Origin: Kiritimatiellia bacterium
Lineage (GTDB): Bacteria; Verrucomicrobiota; Kiritimatiellia; RFP12; UBA1067
NCBI GenBank assembly: GCA_017389885.1
Contig: JAFPDR010000139.1
Coordinates: 1-6,169 of the forward strand
Direction: 5' to 3'
Length of the DNA stretch: 6,169 bases
Part shown: positions 1 through 4,300 of the stretch, piece after piece
Layout of the letters: the number at the start of each line of letters is the position of its first letter
How positions within the stretch are numbered: position 1 is the stretch's first letter
Translations under genes and position numbers: made by a program
Notes under the pieces: generated by a model
What the model was told of the DNA's origin: nothing
Seen by the model: the letters and a program-made list of their open reading frames with translations, nothing else
Databases searched by the model: none

Positions 1-1
1 A

Positions 2-1249
2 AGCGCCGAGGATGCGCCGGCCGCTCCAGTCACCGTCACGTTCATGTCGGACGGGGCTTCCGTCGACACGGCGCAGGCGACTCTGATGCTCGCTCCGCCG
101 TCCGCGCCCGCCCCCGCTGCCAAAGCAAACTATGCATTCCAGGGCTACTATACGGCAGGCGGGACGAAAATCTACGATGCGGACCGCAACCCTGTCTATC
201 CCGTCTGGCAGACCATCGAGGATACGACGCTCCAGGCCAGGTGGGTGCAGACGTACACCTTTACCTTTGTTTCAGAGGGCGGGACCGTGGGCTCGGCCAT
301 CTACACGGAAAACGGAACGGCTAAGGCGCCTGTCGCGCAGAGATTGGGCGAATTCGTCTTTCTCGGCTACTTCACGGAGAGCGGAGTGCAGGTCTTTGAC
401 GCAAGCGGCACGCTCGTTCCGGGTGTTCTGTCGGGTCTGACGCCCAAGGCGACGCTCCGCGCCCAGTGGCAGCGTCCGGCGGGCAGCGTCGCGAGGCTCG
501 TCTACCGCGGGCAGCTGACGAAGCTTGGGAAGGACGAGCCGGCAGTAAGCGAAGACAAATACGAAAAGAAGATGCATTTCAGGGTATATGACGGCGAATC
601 GGCCGAGACGCCGCTCTGGGAAGCCAAAGACCAGCCGGTGACGGTCAACAAAGACGGCAGCTTCGTGGCGGCGTTCGGCGACGATACGCTCGCGGAACTC
701 ATCGCGACGGGAAGCGTCACGCACGTGGGCGTCGCGATCGGCGACAGCAGGATCGAACTGACGCCGCGCCGTGCGCTCAGGCCTGTCGCCGCGGTCAACC
801 GCGCGCTTGTCGCGGAGGCCGCCAGCAAGGACATCCGCATCGGAAATCTCCTTACGGAAAACGCGCTTGCGGCGAACAACGTGTCGGTTTCGCAGCTTGA
901 GGTCTACGGCGCGGTGACGGCTCCCGGCGCGGGCCCTGTGGAGGTCTCGCCGGTCGTCGTAGGCGACAAGGAGACGCTGACCCTCCTGCGCGGCGACGGC
1001 GTCAAAGTCTTCTCGAACGGCAGGACAGACCTCGGCGAGGTCGCCAACGTGCTGCGCGGGCAGAAGCTCAAAGAGGCTCCGGCGGACGGCATCGCGCTCG
1101 TTTCGAGCAGCAAGTTGGGCTCGCGCGGCCTGCGCATCCCCGGCGTCATACAGTACTGCCGCAAAGGGGATTGGGTAAGGGCGCCCGCTTCGGAGCCGGA
1201 CGGGGTGAAGGTGACTTTCTTCCCGTTCATCGGAAAGGAGGGAAAGTAA
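2..1249 (+). CDS. InlB-repeat / tail-fibre-like secreted surface protein, 5'-truncated by the window edge
   Basis: The frame is open from base 2 to the TAA at 1247-1249 (415 residues visible). The first in-frame ATG at 44 is not the real start: it falls inside the first beta-repeat, whose opening strand (VTVTF) begins at 29, so the N-terminus and any signal peptide lie upstream. Residues 10-81 and 85-156 are two InlB-B/Flg_new-like repeats, each closing on a Trp. Residues 166-277 match the pattern of a fibre-like module: YRGQL (168-172), FRVYDG (193-198), LW (205-206), GSF (219-221) and ELTPRRAL (252-259). Residues 278-415 are unassigned, beta-rich by appearance, with one Cys (in QYCRKGDW) near the end. 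There is no membrane anchor, lipobox or sorting signal at the C-terminus, which ends KEGK. Such repeats usually occur in exported adhesin or matrix proteins; a surface role is inference. No catalytic motif is visible. The gene runs directly into the next one with a 1-base gap. Confidence 0.92.
   Translation, partial: SAEDAPAAPVTVTFMSDGASVDTAQATLMLAPPSAPAPAAKANYAFQGYYTAGGTKIYDADRNPVYPVWQTIEDTTLQARWVQTYTFTFVSEGGTVGSAIYTENGTAKAPVAQRLGEFVFLGYFTESGVQVFDASGTLVPGVLSGLTPKATLRAQWQRPAGSVARLVYRGQLTKLGKDEPAVSEDKYEKKMHFRVYDGESAETPLWEAKDQPVTVNKDGSFVAAFGDDTLAELIATGSVTHVGVAIGDSRIELTPRRALRPVAAVNRALVAEAASKDIRIGNLLTENALAANNVSVSQLEVYGAVTAPGAGPVEVSPVVVGDKETLTLLRGDGVKVFSNGRTDLGEVANVLRGQKLKEAPADGIALVSSSKLGSRGLRIPGVIQYCRKGDWVRAPASEPDGVKVTFFPFIGKEGK
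29..244 (+). repeat. InlB-B/Flg_new-like repeat, copy 1
   Basis: Encodes 72 residues with the family layout: an opening beta strand (VTVTFMSDGASV), a middle aromatic segment FQGYYTAGGTKIYDA, and a terminal LQARW. The middle and end align with copy 2 (GYYTAGGTKIYDA against GYFTESGVQVFDA, and LQARW against LRAQW). The stretch between the first strand and the aromatic motif is Ala/Pro-rich and diverged (APPSAPAPAAK). Repeats of this family are known from internalin-type and many exported bacterial proteins, where they act as beta-grasp-like spacers. Confidence 0.8.
254..469 (+). repeat. InlB-B/Flg_new-like repeat, copy 2
   Basis: Encodes 72 residues, exactly the length of copy 1, beginning YTFTFVSEGGTVGSA and ending ATLRAQW. 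The pattern TFxSEGGTV... FVFLGYFTESGVQVFDASG... W is closer to the family consensus than copy 1. Only three residues (VQT) separate the copies. More copies may lie upstream of the window, since copy 1 starts within 30 bases of the edge. Confidence 0.85.
497..832 (+). other. Tail-fibre-like secreted module within gene 1
   Basis: Encodes about 112 residues whose ordered landmarks match a module seen at the head of many bacterial fibre-like or collagen-like exported proteins: LVYRGQL, then FRVYDGESAETPLW, then QPVTVNKDGSFVAAFGD, then THVGVAI, then ELTPRRALRPVAAVNRALVAEAAS. From recalled family knowledge, the usual form is 'YqGrLtd..G....FrlYda..Gg..LW.E...V.V.nG.Fsv.LG ... l.v.vg...ElxPRqrl.svPyAlrA..A'. 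Here the 'sxPYAxxA' element reads RPVAAVNRALVAEAA, so it is diverged. The function is unknown. In related proteins the module precedes fibre or C-terminal assembly domains. Confidence 0.65.
1235..1241 (+). promoter_or_regulatory. Ribosome binding site of the giant gene
   Basis: AAGGAGG lies 9 bases before the ATG at 1251, an essentially perfect Shine-Dalgarno sequence at good spacing. It sits inside the codons for the last residues (KEG) of the upstream gene, whose stop ends one base before the ATG. This fixes the start of gene 2 and points to translational coupling. Confidence 0.88.
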
Positions 1250-1250
1250 G

Positions 1251-1304
1251 ATGAGAAATTATCTGGTGTTTGCCTTGGCATTCCTTTCCGGCGGCGTTTT
1301 CGCG
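1251..1304 (+). other. Sec-type signal peptide of the giant protein
   Basis: Residues 1-18, MRNYLVFALAFLSGGVFA, show one basic residue near the start (R2), a short hydrophobic core (L5 to L12), a Gly-Gly turn, and a V-x-A site, with cleavage likely after A18 (V16 at -3, A18 at -1). The run of three Ala at 18-20 leaves cleavage after 19 or 20 possible. There is no lipobox Cys, so this is probably signal peptidase I rather than a lipoprotein signal. The coding DNA here is more A/T-rich than the body of the gene, as is common near starts. Confidence 0.82.
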
Positions 1305-4300
1305 GCGGCTCCGGAGGATACGAACGTCGGGCTCGGCGAAGTGGGTCTGCCCGTCTACGGCGCCACTTCGGCCACAAGCGGCTATTCGCAGCCGGGCGTG
1401 GCATATCCGATTTCCGCCGCGTGCGCGCCCGTGCTGCCCGAGGAGCAGGTCACCGCGACGTCCACGAAGGACACGCAGGTTTCCTGGACGCTCGCCGCGT
1501 GGACGGTCGGGCGCACGCTCTCGGAGCAGAAGCCGGACGCTAAGATCGGCGAGTTCTGCACGAACATGCCGTCGGACGACACCATCGACTGGCAGGCGAC
1601 GATCGCGGCGAACTCCGCCATCGCGTCCGAAGGCCGAATCCTCTTCAACAACGGAACGACGAATCCGCTGGAGCGCGTGCTCTTCACCTCGAGCGGCGCC
1701 ATGACGGTGACGTGGGTACTGAAGAACGGCACGCAGGAAGAGCAGACGTACAAGATCGGCGCGACGTCGTCCTCGCGTCCGTACAGGATCTTCGCGACGC
1801 GCGCGGAGGAGGCGAACACGGCGGCGTACATCGACCTCTCCGGCAAGTTCGTCAGGTTCTTCGGCAGCAGCAGCCTGCTTTCGACCGAGTGGCAGGAGAA
1901 GGCGGGCGGCGTGTCGAACGTCGTTTACGGACTCGACTACAACCCGTCCGTCTCGAAGATGCTGACGTTCCGCTACACGGCCGACGAGAAGACGGGAACG
2001 GTCAAGCGCTGTCCGCAGGGTCAGTTCGTGCTTGCGTACTACGACACCGAGACGAAGGACCACATGGTCGCGCACATCGTCGTCGAGGTGTGTCCTCCCG
2101 TTGTCAACACGCTGTACGCCGGAGTGGGCGACGCGCTGACGCCGGCGGGCGGCGGGTATGACACGGCCAACCTCCACGCCGTCGTCGTAGCCGGTCTTGC
2201 GAAGGAATCCGACGACCCCTATTCTCCGTATCTCGAGCAGTACAAGGCCGCGTCGGGCGAGGAGTTGACGGATCCGGACCACGGCAAGGTCTTCGCCATC
2301 GCGCCGACGGACATTACGACAAGTTCGTCCGGAATATCCGAGCCGTGGAAGGCCGACATCTACTGGCAGACGTCCGACCCGATGAAGACGAAGTGGAACT
2401 TCGAGCACGACAACTATCTCATAAGCTGGCCGGAGAATCCGATCCGCGTCGTCGTCGCGCCTGCGGACGCGACGCCGGGATGCCCGTTCATGGTGCCGAC
2501 CAACTACCAGGCCAGCACGATGTTCCGCATGCCCGCAGACGTTTCGGCGTCCGTCAGCCAGGCGGGCGAGGTCTCGCTCCGCGGCGGCAACGGCGGCAAG
2601 ATACTCATCCGCCTCGTGAACAGCATCGGGTCCGGTTGCCCGTGGTACATGCCGGTGGAGTTGACAGACTACCGCTCCAAGACCGTGGCGACGCCCTGGA
2701 CGATCGACTGGCCCGTCGGCATGGAGATTACGCCCCGCCTCGGCATCGAGGCCGGGCCGGACGCGCGCACGATGTCCGAGCGCGTCGACGACAAGCTCGC
2801 GGGCTACATCTACGAGCCGGAGTCGCCCGGCCGCAACTGGAACCCGCGCCTCTACCACTCCCCGGCGGGCACTTCGATCATCCCCGATCTTTCCGGAGCG
2901 CTCGACATCGACGTCGACGGCTTGCCGGACGAGGAAGATCCCTACGCCGATCTCCAGTCCTCGATCTATGCCGTGAACGCGGACGAAGGCAAGATACAGG
3001 TTTGGTGGCGCGCGAACTTCCAGGACGCTCGCATGCCCGAGCCCGTCACCTACCCTGCCCTCGTGCAGAACTACCGCGCGAACTGGGAGTCGACGATGAC
3101 GGACGGCCTTCTGCCCGAAATCGCGCTCTCCTCCGGGCTCGGCTCGGCCGATCCTTCGATGGTCGCGTGCAGCGGGCGCTCGCTGCTGCTTGAAGAGGAG
3201 GGTTCGACCGCGTCCGTGAACGTCGGCGGCGCGACAGTTTCCGCGACGGCCGAGAAAGTGACCGCCGGCTTCGCGCTCTTCGTTCCGACGGACGAACCGG
3301 CGACGCCCGGCCGTCTCGTCCGGTTCGCCTTCGGCGACAAGCAGTCTTCAGCCGCCGTCGTGGAGGCGCGGCTCGAGCGCGCCGGCGAGGACGGCTGGCA
3401 GGTGGTGTGCTCTGCGACTGGTTCCGGCGAGAAGTCCACGACCGTCACGGCGGGCGCGTGGAACGTCGTCGCGGTGAACGTCCCCGCGTCGGCGATGGGG
3501 CGCGGCGTATCGGCGACGATCGGCGCGGTTGAGGGCGAGAGCGGCGTGTCGGCGACATACGTCGCGCTCGACGCCATCGGGCTCTGGTACGGCGATGCGC
3601 AGGCACCGGAGTCGGAAAACGACGTGATCTTCAACTTCAGCTTCGGCGACGACGATCTCGCGACGCTCGGCACCGACGGAACCGTGCGCACCGCTCTCGA
3701 CGCAAAGGGCAACACGCTTCGCGGCAAGAACTGCGCCGTGCTCGGCATGGGCGCGCCCAAGGCGTTCAGCCTGACCCTCGCAGCGGAAGGCGACGTCTCG
3801 CCCGAAATCTACTACCAGAACGTCCAGGGCGCGGTCGGCTTCAACCCCAACGAGGAGCACGCGTTCCTCGAGGCGAACGGAAGCGAATACATCGTCTGGG
3901 CGCTCAGAAACGACTTCAACCAGTACGGACTCTCCGATCCGGTCGTCATGGTCATGTATGCGCGCAACGGCAAGGGCGCGATGCAGGCCTACCGCGTCGT
4001 TGAAGCGAACACGGCGCACCGCGATTTCACGAGGATGGTGACGGTCGGCAACCTGATGCTGCCTCCTGGGCCGATAGGCAAGGTGCCGGGCTGGGGCACG
4101 GACAGCGACATCGCCGTTACGCTCTCGTCTGCCGACGACGCCTCGGTCGCGTACATCGACCGCAAGAACCAGATGTGGGCGCGTCGCGACGGCATGGCGC
4201 TCGCGATCTACTCGTACCCGCTCCAGCCGGGCTTCTACTGCCCGTCGCTCGGCGACAACCAGCTTCCCGTCGACACTGTCGTCGGCTGGATGAACTGCAC

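Noticed and set aside
44..46. ATG at 44 as the start of the first gene
   Set aside because: The frame is open upstream to base 2, and this Met lies within the first strand of an InlB-like repeat that starts at 29. No Shine-Dalgarno precedes it.
1234..1250. Terminator or promoter between the two genes
   Set aside because: Only one base separates the genes, and no stem-loop followed by a T run was seen at the junction.
1416..1430. Cys58 of the giant protein as a lipoprotein lipobox
   Set aside because: The cysteine (in SAACAPV) is about 40 residues after the predicted cleavage site and is not next to the hydrophobic core, so it cannot be a lipobox Cys.
1227..2858. 543-codon open frame on the minus strand
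   Set aside because: It lies antisense to the giant gene, and its translation is dominated by Arg, Val and Asp repeats typical of GC-rich antisense shadow. There is no domain, and the + frame has a signal peptide and ribosome binding site.
2904..2939. Dockerin domain
   Set aside because: A dockerin needs two DxNxDG-type loops about 20-30 residues apart with helices between. Only one loop is present, and it fits the TSP3 pattern better.
2345..3193. 282-codon + strand frame overlapping the giant gene
   Set aside because: It is in a different frame inside the continuous giant gene, with an Arg-rich low-complexity translation (RRRRACGRD, HRRRRLAGRGR). No plausible domain was seen.
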